The position numbers and the translations under genes were made by a program. Below are positions 1 through 12,400 of a stretch of DNA of 64,000 bases, one piece after another (within the stretch, counting starts at the first letter, position 1; the number at the start of each line of letters is the position of its first letter). Source of the DNA: Acanthaster planci (Eukaryota > Echinodermata > Asteroidea > Valvatida > Acanthasteridae); assembly GCF_001949145.1 (NCBI RefSeq), contig NW_019091357.1, positions 3,231,078 to 3,295,077 on the forward strand, in the 5' to 3' direction. The notes under the pieces were generated by a model. It did not search any database. It saw only the letters and a program-made list of their open reading frames with translations, and had not been told where the DNA came from.

Positions 1-462
1 TGGTCTTTGCTTTTTGGCACTTATTTCCTTGTAGGAAAATTGGTCTGTGTAGAAACCCACTCAATCAGAGAGCAACCTTGCATTTGTGTCAAGTCCACGG
101 CAGGGCTCATCACAAGTTCAGTCACAAGTGAAGGGAGGAACATTGACAAAGGAATGCAATTTACTTCCTAACCATGCCAAATCCAACATCACTTGCGTCA
201 GACTTTGACTGTCAGGTGATGGAGACTTGTGATGGGCCCAACTGCAGCACAGGAGGGGACCGGTGAACCATGGTCACATATTTTCCCAGCCTTGGTAGGA
301 TCGATTTAGGGACACACCACATGAGGGGGAAGGAGTGATTTAAAGACATGCCATATGAAGGGAAAGGCAAGGAAAGAATGACTACACCAACAACCCTCCA
401 ATATTGAACATATAAAGACTTGGATTAAATCCTGACCTCTGGTTCGTTTTTCGTGTCACCAG
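1..462 (+). other. Intron of the laminin gene, 3' end only
   Basis: Non-coding sequence before the first recognised exon. It ends in an acceptor (..gtgtcaccag) at 461-462. I saw no LN-domain coding sequence here on either strand, so the preceding LN exon lies outside the window. Confidence 0.7.
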
Positions 463-3400
463 TACTTTTACAGCATCAAGGACATCTCCATCGGGGGCCG
501 GTGCGTCTGCAACGGCCATGCCAGCACCTGCAACGAACGTGGCAACAGCGGCCGGCTGGTCTGCGCCTGCCAGCACAACACCTGCGGGGAGGAGTGCGAG
601 ATGTGCTGCCCGGGCTTCGTCCAAAAGGCCTGGCGGCCGGCCACCATGGACAGCGCCAACGAGTGTGAACGTGAGTGACGATTGCCGTAGCTCCGTCACT
701 TCAGTCATCCAGCTTGTCTGTCTCAACCCTTAAAGTTTGAACCTTTGTTGTCCTGCTACCGTACATCTTGCAGCTAACTGAAACCTTTGTGCATGGGAAT
801 CGGCCAGTCAGGGCGTTATTAATATAAATAATTGTTAACAGGTTGAAACACCGTTAACAGAAGTTTGGAAGGGTAGTCATGAAAAAATGGCACAAAAAAG
901 GCATACCGGTGCTTTCTGAGTACAGTAAACACCAGTTAAATCAGCACTCTCGGGACTCAAGAAATTATGACGACTTGCGCGAATGCCGACTTGTGCTGTA
1001 AGTCATCATTTTGCCGACGTAAACATACACATGTATTGCCTCTGTACGCTATGATTCCTTGCACTAATTCAATGGCTTTGATTTTATACCCTGGTTTATT
1101 TCTACCTCCATGGTTGATCCCAGCAAATTCGTTCTTGATCGGTCATACTAATTACTGTCAACACGCAACGGACCATCAACACACCGTCAACACCTCCAAA
1201 ACACATTAAAAATCAGAAGGTGTACTCGACAGTAAAGTGTTTGCCAAAAGGATATTTTGGCTAAACCTCAACTGGTTAGACTCAGGAAAAATGCCATTTT
1301 AATTTGGCTGCATCGCCTCCTTTGAACCAGCTCAGAAATCAGTAGCCATTTTGCCTTTTGGGCAGTTGGAACCATACCATTACGCCAAAGGGGTAAGGTT
1401 GGGTACCAGGCAGAATTAACCAATGGTTAACAAGTAATTGTTCCTGGAACTTGCTTGCCCCCTGTTGTGGGCTACTGCCATTCAGAATGTTCGACCTCAT
1501 TATGTCCACAAAACCTTATATTTATCCCATTTTATTCTGTCCAGCGTGCAACTGCTTTGACCACACGAACGAGTGCGTCTACAATGAGACCATCGCCGCC
1601 CAGCGCCTGTCCATCGACATCTATGGCAACTATGAGGGCGGGGGCGTCTGCCAGAACTGCCAGCACAACACGGTGGGGATCAACTGCGACCAGTGCGCCC
1701 CGGGCTTCTACCGACAGGCTGGGGTCAGCTTGGACTCCCCAGATGTCTGCCAGCGTAAGATTACAAAGTTGTTCATTTCTTGTTTGCCCTGACCCCTTAG
1801 CTGCATGATAAAATGTCTTAAATGAGATTGGAAGATTCGAGACTGTTATGTTGAGAGGAAGAGTGGCACGGCTGAGCCCAGGGGTTATGAAAACTGATTT
1901 TATAGGCAGGTCACTTGTCCAAATGCCACTCAAAGGTGATGGCTACAAGAAAAAACAGGAAAGGGAAAAGTGTCAAAAGGAAAAAGTTCAGTGGCCGCGA
2001 AAGTTCAGGCCATTGGTTGCCTTACAGTATGATTTTGGAGGGTGAAGGGAGATTATAAAATGAAATACCATGAGGATCGAGGTTGAGATGAACTTTTTGA
2101 GTCTGATGTTCTTCTTCTGCTGGGTTGCCAACAGCATGTAACTGCGATCAGACTTACTCCACGGGCAACTGCGCCCCAATCACAGGCGAGTGCGAGTGCC
2201 GCCCCCAGTACACCGGCACGGGATGCAGCCAGTGCAACGAAGGTTACTACGGTTACCCAACCTGCCAACGTAAGTTGTGGTTTCATTGCATTCATTGCAA
2301 GTTCTGAACTCAAAAAGGACCACACTGTAAATAAAAAAGTAAAAAACAGATCGAGGTGCTGTGGTTTTTGTGCACATTCAAATGAAAATGTGGCAGCCAC
2401 ACCCCGTGCCCGTAACATTGGCAAAGAGTTGCAATTGTATGCTTCTGCCATGCTTGTGAGTGGGTAACACAACATCACTGTGGTTTCCTCCATCAGAGTT
2501 CATGGTTCTCATTCACAATTTTTCTGTGTGGGTTTTACATGGCTTTCGAATTAGTGGTCTACTTCAAATTAAACATACCCAGTGGCTAAATGGAGTCAAT
2601 TATACAACAATGAATCTGTAAAAGATATATTCTTATAAAATTACAAAGTTACATAACGGGTATAAATAGGTTTGGCAATAAATAAATAAATGAAATAAAT
2701 TTCTTTTCATCGGTGTGAGGTCAGGCACCATTCATAATGATACCTTGTTTATTATGTTGGCACACTGATATAGTTTTTAGATCCATGTGAGTGTGTGTGT
2801 GTCAAGTGTGGGCACATTCCAAACAGTTCAGACAATCCAACTTGGCATGTTGAGGTTGTCTTGCCAAGTTCGTCTGCTTCATTTTGCTTCAGTTGGCAAC
2901 TGGTATACCTAGACTGACAGTCAAAACTCTGGGAACTTAAGATTGACATATTGCTCATTACAAGGGTAAGACCCTTTTTTTTCTTGCTCTTTCAACATGC
3001 GGGATTTGATTGTTGATGTCCAACAGCCTGCGACTGCAACTTCAACGGCACCCAGAACAAGGTCTGCCAGGTCAACGGAGGACAGTGTCCCTGCAAGCCG
3101 AACTTTGCCGGCCGCAACTGCGATCGCTGTGCCCTGGGCTTCTACAACTTTCCCGAATGTACCCGTACGTATCCCCCCCACCCCAAGGTTTTCATTCTTT
3201 GTTGAATTTGTTTTCCTGAATTGGCTCCCACAATTTTATCCACTTCCCATAACTTGTCCATTTAAGCTCTTTATCTGACAAGGCTGGTCTTCTCATCCCC
3301 GGCCTGTCCACTATTTTTCATTGTGTAATTCCCTTTTGTAACAAAAGTTTACTGGCTCTCAATCTTGAAAGTCTGAAGAAACCCCAGGAAATATAATAAA

Positions 3401-6400
3401 AATTAAGTTCTTGATGTTCGATGAAAAGACTGGAATTGCTTTGCAAAAGGTGCCATTTGAATTTGGCAGGGATGGCAAATTAATCCACATTTCAGGCTGT
3501 TTGAGCCACATTACAACACAAAAGACCCTTTAAACCAACAGAACTTTTCACCAACCTAACTCCCCATTTTTGTCACGGTTCTGACAGTTTTACCCGCTTC
3601 TGTGCCGCAATCCAGTAGAATCTTTGTCGTCAATTTTTACAGCTTGCGATTGTGACCTGATTGGTTCCTTGGACACCATCTGCGATGCCTTGTCGGGCCA
3701 GTGCAGCTGCCGGGCGGTCTACGGCGGGCGCACCTGCAACGAGTGCCGCAACGGTTTCTTCAACTTCCCCTCTTGCCAAGGTCAGACAAGCCACTGGCCG
3801 CAGGGCCCCACAGTTGACCCTATTTGGGAGCATTTCAGAAAGAAGCCCCAGTGCATTTGTGGGCAGGGCAGGAGTTGAATAAATGTTATTGCTCGCGTAA
3901 AAAGTTCCGATGTACCAAATTTCACTTTTGGTTTGTTATTGTTTATCTTATTCTGGTAATAAAACTAATGATTCCTTAAAAGCATCTCAGCACTGTTGCT
4001 CGTAAGCCTGAAGAAAGCTGTAGAGAGAAGACAGTGAGAAACAGTGACAGTTTTAGACGTGGGGGGAAACCCTAGAAAAAATATTTTTGGTAAAAGTTTT
4101 GGAATCGGGTAGGGACTGAAAACCCAATCCACCTAAGGGGTGGGCCCGGGAATCCAACCTAGCCCATAGAGGTGAAGGGTGGGGAACGAACCACCATGCC
4201 AAATCAACTTACAAGGAACTCTGTGCATTGCAACACACGTCTCTGGGACAAGGCCGCTAGCCACCAGCAAGTGGCTACATAGACATGCCTGTTATTTCCA
4301 TCCCTAGCCATAACTTTTAGACACGACGACCCTGAGCACCTCTGAAGCAGTGAAATACTCCATTACACTACACACTGGCCCGTTAGATCATGTACAGGAA
4401 TCATACGAGACTCCAAATAGCTATTAAGCTAGTACCCAAGGAAATCAGTCAATCAATCACTCAGGTGAGACATTCAGACTCTGATTGACACTTGGATAGG
4501 CGAAGTGACTGTCTTTCTTCATGTTATGCATTTCAGACTGTATCTGCAGCCCAGTAGGCTCGACTGTGGAGATTTGCGACAAAATCAACGGCCAATGCAT
4601 CTGTAAGGACAACTTTGGCGGACCACGCTGCGATCGCTGCGCCTTCGGCAACTACAATTATCCCAACTGTCAAGGTATCAAGATGAGAATACCAACATTG
4701 TAACGCTGATATGGCCGGTTTTGATCACTGCTCTGCATCTTAGGTTGCAGATTGAAATGTTAACTGCTGTTTAACGTTATGCTCTTTAAGTTTTTCACAG
4801 AACACAGTCACGTAGGGTCATTTGACGGTTTTGACTGATATGACAACTTTGTCCAGGATGCATTTACACAGAAAATCCCATCTCTGTACTGAGAGCATTG
4901 CAGTTGATATGTTAGAAAGAAATAACTTTGGTGGGTGTCAGAAAATAGTGTGGACGTCGTTATGAAGAGAAACATTTCAAAAGATGACTTCCGTTTATTT
5001 CAGTGATGCGCACATCTGCCCCAAATCGTTTGATTCCAAATTCATTTTGCAGTATATTGTGAAATAGTTGGTGCGATTGGATGGATTTGCACACGGGATT
5101 CTTGTCAGTTTAATGTTCCGTCTTTTCTTCTTCTACGTTTTGGTAGCCTGTGGTTGCGACAGTCGTGGGTCCACCTCCCAAGCCTGCTACGACTCGGGTC
5201 AGTGCCAGTGCCTGCCCAACTTCACTGGCCTGAAGTGTGAAGAGTGTGCCCCAGGTTACTACCGTTACCCAGAATGCCTCGGTAAGACACCACATCCAGG
5301 GTCCCAGGAGGTTTGAAGCATGACTCCTAGTACAGAAAAGCCTTTCCAAATGAATTGGAATTCCACACTCAGTCCGGCTTTGTTTGTTCACATTTTTCTG
5401 GCAGATTGTGAGTGCCATCGTCGCGGGTCCCTCAGCATCATGTGCGACCAGGGGACCGGCCAGTGCTCCTGCCGGTCCAGTTTCCGTGGCCGGATGTGTG
5501 AGCAGTGCGCCGAGGGCTTCTACAACTTCCCCTCCTGCGAGGAGTGCAACTGCGACCCGGCCGGTGTGATTGACATCCCTGGTGAACCCCTTGGGGGATG
5601 TGGCTCGTCCACAGGGGTAAAATGCCGACCGACCTCACATTTTCATAGTTTTAATCAAAAAAAGATTAACACATAACCCTGCTTGCAGTGTCAATGGGAA
5701 CAGCTAATCTTGGGTCAGTATCTAGGAATGCAGGTGATTTACAAAAACAGTGCGCACCAAAAGGCTTCCGTGTAGAGGCCATTTTTGCAAATTGCGCTCA
5801 ACAAACAACACGGGCCGACTTGCCACAATTTGCATTTGAGTAAGGGTATCAGAAGACGACTTGAGAAAATTTGGGATTGATCGGGGCATTCCAGGCAGTG
5901 GAAAGAAGACAGGATTAATTAAAACCGCTGCTAGACATTAACTCACAAATCTGCTAAGTGGCTATAAAAAGCATCGGGAGTAATTCAAATTTGGCGAACT
6001 TGTAGGCCGTTTCCCACAGTGCGGTGCAATAAAAATGGCCTCTCCATGGCAACCTCTTGCTGGCACACTGTTAAAATTCGTCTGATTACTTGGAACACAG
6101 AAATTGTTACGCTTGCCACTGACTGGCCCTCTGTTGATATCTGCTCACGTCAAGTTGCTATTTAAAGCAATATTTTTCTGCTGAGAGGCTCCGTGAAAGT
6201 TTTGACATCATTTTCATAGGCTCATCGGTAGCCTCTTTTAATAGCAGGAAATACTGCTTAGAAGGTTAAGAATGTGTCCAAATGTTACGGCTGCAGCTTG
6301 AAGTGATATTTTCATCTATGAAAGCCACAGCCGTAGCCAGGTCTTTGGACACCAGAAGTCAGCTGGGACTCAGCTGTGAATCATATGACATTGAGTCAGC

Positions 6401-9400
6401 AAAGCAATCTTTGTCAAGAAAACTGCACTCAGTAATTCTTGGAAAGTGGCCCCTTTGGCTTCATACCATTATGCCTGTAAGACTAATGTTTAATACTCAC
6501 AAAACAGACCACTATTAAAATTGAGTTGTCATTTGATTCAGTTCCGTTTCCAGTAAAGTCATCGCATGTTTTGCAGATGATTTGGTCCTTTTGCATGAGT
6601 GAAATTGAAATGCCTGTTGTAACAAATAACTTAAAACCAGCCTTTTGTTGACAATAATATGTCCCTTTATGACCATGTATCCTTGCTTTACTAACTCGCA
6701 AACATTTACTAACCTTTTGTTTCTCGTTGCATGCATGTTTGTTTGTTGCTGTTGTGTACTCAGAGAGGCATATGGAATGAGTTACAACCAGCACACCGGT
6801 ACTTAATCAACGAAGCTTTGGTGGAGGTACATCCGTCTTTAACCCTAACACCCCCTCACCCCCAATCATATTCTGGCTGAAAACCCTCAGTTCAACCCAG
6901 CCACGTAAACAGCTGTCAAAGTGGGGAACCTGTTCGGCATGACAAAATTCTCAACGTGTCCCGATTACTCAAAAGTCCAGACAGCCTCGGAGCGCTAGCC
7001 TGCGTGCAACCGCAGGATCTCAGTGGCTCACTGTTTATAGAGGGACCAGCTCTCACACTCTCAAACGGGACAGTTTGTGCTGCTGCTGTCGACTGCCCAT
7101 CAGTGTTTTAACCGAGTCCATTAAAGGTCCCCCTCCCAGCCCCTCGCATGTCGTCTAGTCTGAGGCCATGTCACGGGCTACTCGAAACGAACTGTGACAG
7201 AAACATTCCTTTGTTGTTACTTGACCCTGACACTTAAGACCAGTCCTGTGAAAGAACGCATGACTGGACTTGCAAAAGGACTTGCGATGGATGTGGTCGC
7301 ATCGCTGCTGCATAGCCAGTTAACGTCAGATTTTCTACCCGAAAAAAACTGCTGGGGTGGCTTTTTTACCCGCAAATTCTTCAACCTTGCAATTGCGCTT
7401 TGATCCAACCAAGCACAACACGTTAAAACGTCAACGGCGGATGTGAAAAAAGAATTCTTAAACGAGTGTACACACGGAACAAATTATGTGTGTTTACTCG
7501 TCATCCGGCGTCAAGTGGCTAATGCAGCAACCTCTGAAGATTTTCTCCCCTGTTGCATCTTGTTAATAGGCTGAACGTCCTTAAATGTTGGGATGTGTGT
7601 CATCAGTCATGCTGACAGAGCTGTTCCTGTGACCCATTAACAAATGCTAGGGGTTCCTGTTTGATGGTAAAAGGTTGGGTGCTGGTTTACAACTGGAGAT
7701 TTTTAATAACAGTTTGTATAATCCTGAAGTTCCAAAAGGTCTGCCTTGGGAAACCACAGGGAAAAGTTGTTTAATATTTGTTTGAGATGGTTTGAAGCTT
7801 TACATGACAGAGCAATAACCTTGCAATTTGTTGTAGATTGTATGTTGCATTTTCTCGGTGGCAATGTTAACTGAAGGTCTTTGGACACTGTTTTTTCTAC
7901 TTCATTCAAAATCACTCAGTTTACAGTGACATAAGCAGCAGTAACAGAAGTTTTGCATGCTGACCATTTCAAATGTTTGCACCTTCAGGGGGCCTGCAGG
8001 TGCAAGAACAACGTGCAGGGCCGCACCTGCAACACCTGCGAGCCCACCTACTGGAACCTGCAGATGAGCAACCCAGAGGGCTGTGAGCCCTGCGAATGCA
8101 ACGTAGCTGGAACCATCAACGGGATGGAGGAATGCGATATGGTAGGTGGCAGCCGAGACCAAACATAAACAAACTCTAGGCATCAAAGTGTAAACGTTCG
8201 TAGATTTAGCAATTGAGGAAAGATCTGTTGTATTAGAAAAGACCCTTTTGCGATTTTAAAGTAACAATTCATTGCCTTCAAAATCCACCAGATTTGGGAG
8301 GAGTTTAGATAGAGTTTAGGAAGGTGAAACCTGGTCGTTGTTATTTCACTTGGCCTTGATGCACCTTTGCTGTTGAAGCACAGTGAAATTTTGCCAGATC
8401 TAGGAGGGCAGGGATTGGCTATTGTTACTTCAGTCGGGCCTTGACGCACCTTTACTGCTGAAGTGCAAAGAAGGTGCCATTCTTTCCTTTCACATGGGTA
8501 AAATTTTAGCCCAGCTTTTAAATTTTGAATACATTAATAGGCTTTTTTTCAGGTGATGAATTTCTAATTTTGACCCCTGTCCATTTTTGTTTGCGTTGCT
8601 CAGAACTCTGGACAGTGCCTGTGCAAGGCCTTGGTGGCGGGACGCTCTTGTGCCGAGTGCCGGGATGGCACCTTTGGTCTGAAGGCCGAAGACCCCCTGG
8701 GCTGCAGAGGTAAGAGTCATTGAGCTTCTGTAGCCAAACTAGTTGATATGGGATGTTCCTCAGCTAGTCTTCTCTTCCATGCAAAGAATCAAGATTTCAT
8801 CAGAAATTGCCTTCCATGGAAACTAATCCTGTGTTTGTAGAACTACGTGTGGCCTACCATTTCAGACGAGGCTGAAGTTTTCAAATGTTTGACAGTTGGC
8901 CCCCCCCCACCGTTAGTTCTCATTCATCGTAAAGAAAGCTTCAGTAGTTTATACTGGCAATGGCTCCTGTAGAGTTTACATTGTTCCTTTGTATATATGG
9001 GTATTATTTTCCAAATAATAGTGCATAATTCTTCAACCTGGTTTTGAATGGTGGGTCACTACCTCTGTTTTATGCTCTTTGCTGATTTGAACTCTGAAAA
9101 AAAGTTGTTGTTTACCGGGTCCCCTTTGGGTAGTTTTCAGAAAAAGTGCTTTCCATGTTGTACATTTGGTGTACCAATCACTTTCCTGTCTGCAGGCATG
9201 TGATTTTTCCTCAATGTTTTTTTTTCTCCCCGTGTGCAGTGTGCCATTCCAAATATGAAAGCACTTCAAAGCCTCGCGCAGCTTTGATTTTATTCTTTTT
9301 TTTTGTGAACTCCTCGGTTCCATGTCTGTACATGAATGATTCAGAATAGCTGTTACTTTAAACTGACATACAGTCACACTGCATTCTCACCGTGGTCCGA

Positions 9401-12400
9401 GAGCTGGAAAACATCACAAGCTTGCTGGGATGGGATTCGAACCCATACCCTCTTGCTTTACTTGTGCAGCGGTGTTAATCACCTGACCACCGAGTTTGCC
9501 GGGATCGCATGCGCATGGCTGGCTCAAATCCATTGCCGCAGTGGATACCGCAAGCAGTCAATGGTTTTAATTCTGCTCTGCCTTGGAAAATATTAATTTT
9601 GTACCAGGTTTGATAGATCAGTGTCATTGTGTTGAAATGAGTCGAGTGACTTACACTATTGTCCCATTCCCCAGATTGTGCCTGCGATGTCGGTGGCAGC
9701 AGCCACGGTGCTTGCGACAAGACTACCGGCCAGTGTGTCTGCAAGGCCAGAGTCACCGGAATCATGTGTAACGAGTAAGCGAGTGTTCCATGTACATACC
9801 ATTGGAAAGCTGAATTCAAAAATGTCAATATCTGAATTTTTGAAAATTCCAACTTCCAGCTCATTTTGTGGTGACAGATTACATTATAACCTTACTGTAA
9901 CATGGGATATAGGGTGCCGGCAAGGTCCTTGCCGTTTGGTTAATGTGTAGGCCCAGCTGTTTTCATTTGTTTACTCTGTGCAGAACGAGTGAAACAAACA
10001 CAGGGAAGGAATCGTACAGTTTTTTCTTGTCCCTTAGCAAGTTACTTTGCAGCAACTGCCCCCTCCTTCAGACACAAAAATGGGTACATATGTGGGCAGG
10101 GTTACTTTTTGGGGGGGGGGTTGTAATGCAGGCCATGTGAATTTTACAGTCAAGCTTGTAAAGTGTAAAATTTTTGCTTCTGATCCTTGCCCGAACTTAA
10201 ATTGACGATACCAACTTCTTCCCCCCTCCCAACCAGGCCTCTACCCACCCACTTCTTCCCCGACTTGTACCAGCACAAGTTTGAGATCGAGGGGGGTTCG
10301 ACTCCCGAGGGTCGCCGCCTGCGCGTGGGCTTTGACGAGACAGAGTTCCCGGGCTTCTCCTACCTTGCCTATGCTGTCATGTCTTCCATTCAGGTACCAG
10401 CACCGCCTTTTTGTCTATACACCAATCAGTGAGAAGTTTACTTTGCTTGGAATCAAACCTGGTCCCAGCGGATTTCCACTCCACCTGTTCTGTGTATCTA
10501 CAGCACTTGAGATATCAATTCAGTTTTTTGCTTAAAGCCAATAACCTTTCTCCTTCTCCCTCTTGCTCAGCCCATTGTAGTGAGGACGGTCGAGGTTTCG
10601 ACCTCCAGCCTGTACCATCTGGTTCTGCATTATGTCTACCGTGGAGATTCCAACGTTAGGGGAAGGCTGACGATCACGCCCTCAGATCCATCTCTGGGTA
10701 AGTTTACAATAAACTAATGCCAAAACGCACTGCTCATGGTGTTGAAAGGCACATTCATTATTCATTACCGCTGTGTATTGATTCTGTAAATAACTTCTAA
10801 AGGTCCAACGATTTGTTGGTGTCAATCTTTTCTGCCGTGATAAAGTGTCTGCTCACAATATCGGCACTCCTGTTTTGTATGAAGAGCGTGATCAACAATG
10901 AACCCGTTCAGCATTCCAACAGAGCATGCCCAAACTGAATCACGTCGGAGGCCATTTAGAAAGAGTAGCACTCACACACCAGGGTCTGCCTTATCAGCGC
11001 AGCCGTATGCTGACTTGCAGACGTTCTCGAATGACCCTGTCTTTATGAAACCAATTTACCGGCTTATTATTGCCCACTGAACAATTTCTTCCCAATCACT
11101 AATACTTACCCAATTGATAACTTAGACGAATGCAGCTGAAAGTTTGTGGCACAGCAAAGTGAGTATGTACACCATTGGAAGTTGGCAACGAATTTGCTAA
11201 GTCCACTTCTCATAGACGCGTTACTGGTTTCAGTCAAAACCTATGGACGTGGCGTAAAAGTACACTCCAGTATGTATTGCCCAGGTAGCAATATATGCCC
11301 AATTGATAATCACTGCCCAATCCCTATTCACTACAAAGACATTGATGTTGTGAAGCAGGTCAGAATTTTGTAAGTTTAAACTTCTCACTCTGTAGGAGAC
11401 AGTCACGTTTAAAAATGACATTTTCAAAACACCAAAGCACTTGACATGTGAAATATTTTTCTTGCTTTTTTTTTCTTGTTTGTTTTTCAGGGTCTGAACA
11501 ATTCAGTGATATTCTGTTCGTGGCGGGCCCTGATCCGCAGTTGGTAACCATTGAGGGCGGCGGTGTGATTACCCCCTTCGTGCTGAATCCTGGCACCTGG
11601 ACTGTCACCATCGAAGCTCCAGAGGGTGTTCTACTGGTGAGAAATTGTCCTGATTGTTGTGGGTGTCTGACAAAGTATTTGTGTGAGTGTGAAGGTGGAA
11701 AAGTTCGGAAGATATTCAACATCGGGTTCAATTCTCGGTGTTCTCAAATGTGCCATAATGCATCACCCGAGACCGATTACAGACAGCTGCAAAGGTGCCG
11801 GGTTTTTGCTAAGCACTGAAAAAAATGCTTACCAGGCAGGGCTGAGTTTGCCCGACAACCACATGTCAAGTACCAGTCGATTTTGCCTGGTACCCAGGAT
11901 GCATTCTGTGCACAGGTCACCAGGAAAGCTCAACCAGCGGTGGGGAAAGGTTCGTCCATTGAACTTCGCCCCTACCCATCGCGCCGTAATTCCCCGGAAG
12001 ACAGTGCTTGGTTAGAAAATGGTTAACACTGAGATACAAATACAAGTTGTGGTTCTGCTTTCATTCTCTCTTCCTGGACAGGATTATCTAGTCTTGATCC
12101 CGCAGGCGTATTACGAAGCTACCATCCTACAGCAGCGAGTCTCTGAACCCTGCATCGCCGGCATACAACAAGAAAGGTGAGAAACAAAATCAAACTCGTC
12201 CTCTTTTGTCCCTCTTGATTAAGTAAGAAAACACTCCATGTGCCCATCGATTTCAAGAGAAATGCTGTCTAAAGCCAACGGTGCTACATGGATACATTTT
12301 TGCCAGGGTCTGTGAAATTAAGATGCTGCTAGTCATTGCTCTGATGCACTTATAGGCTCAGACCTCATGCAAGGCCACCGCATCACACCCCACCACTGTC

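Larger units (their letters stand above)
463..9774 (+). other. LAMA5: Laminin domain V: end of LN domain and LE modules 1-11 (exons 1-11)
   Basis: Exons: 463-670, 1545-1754, 2135-2269, 3027-3164, 3643-3780, 4537-4674, 5147-5281, 5405-5616, 7989-8141, 8604-8709, 9675-9774; residues about 1-557 of the visible protein. Exon 1 finishes LN ([11 protein letters not shown]) and encodes LE1 with the typical doubled cysteine (CEMCCPGF). Exons 2-7 each encode one LE module, with phase-1 borders falling just before the first cysteine. Exon 8 carries LE8 and the start of LE9. LE9-11 are split across exons 8-11. Each LE module has the eight-cysteine pattern, usually ending C-x-x-C-x-x-G-(F/Y)-(Y/F). Known role of this arm: a rigid rod carrying the LN domain, which polymerises laminins into networks. 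Confidence 0.95.
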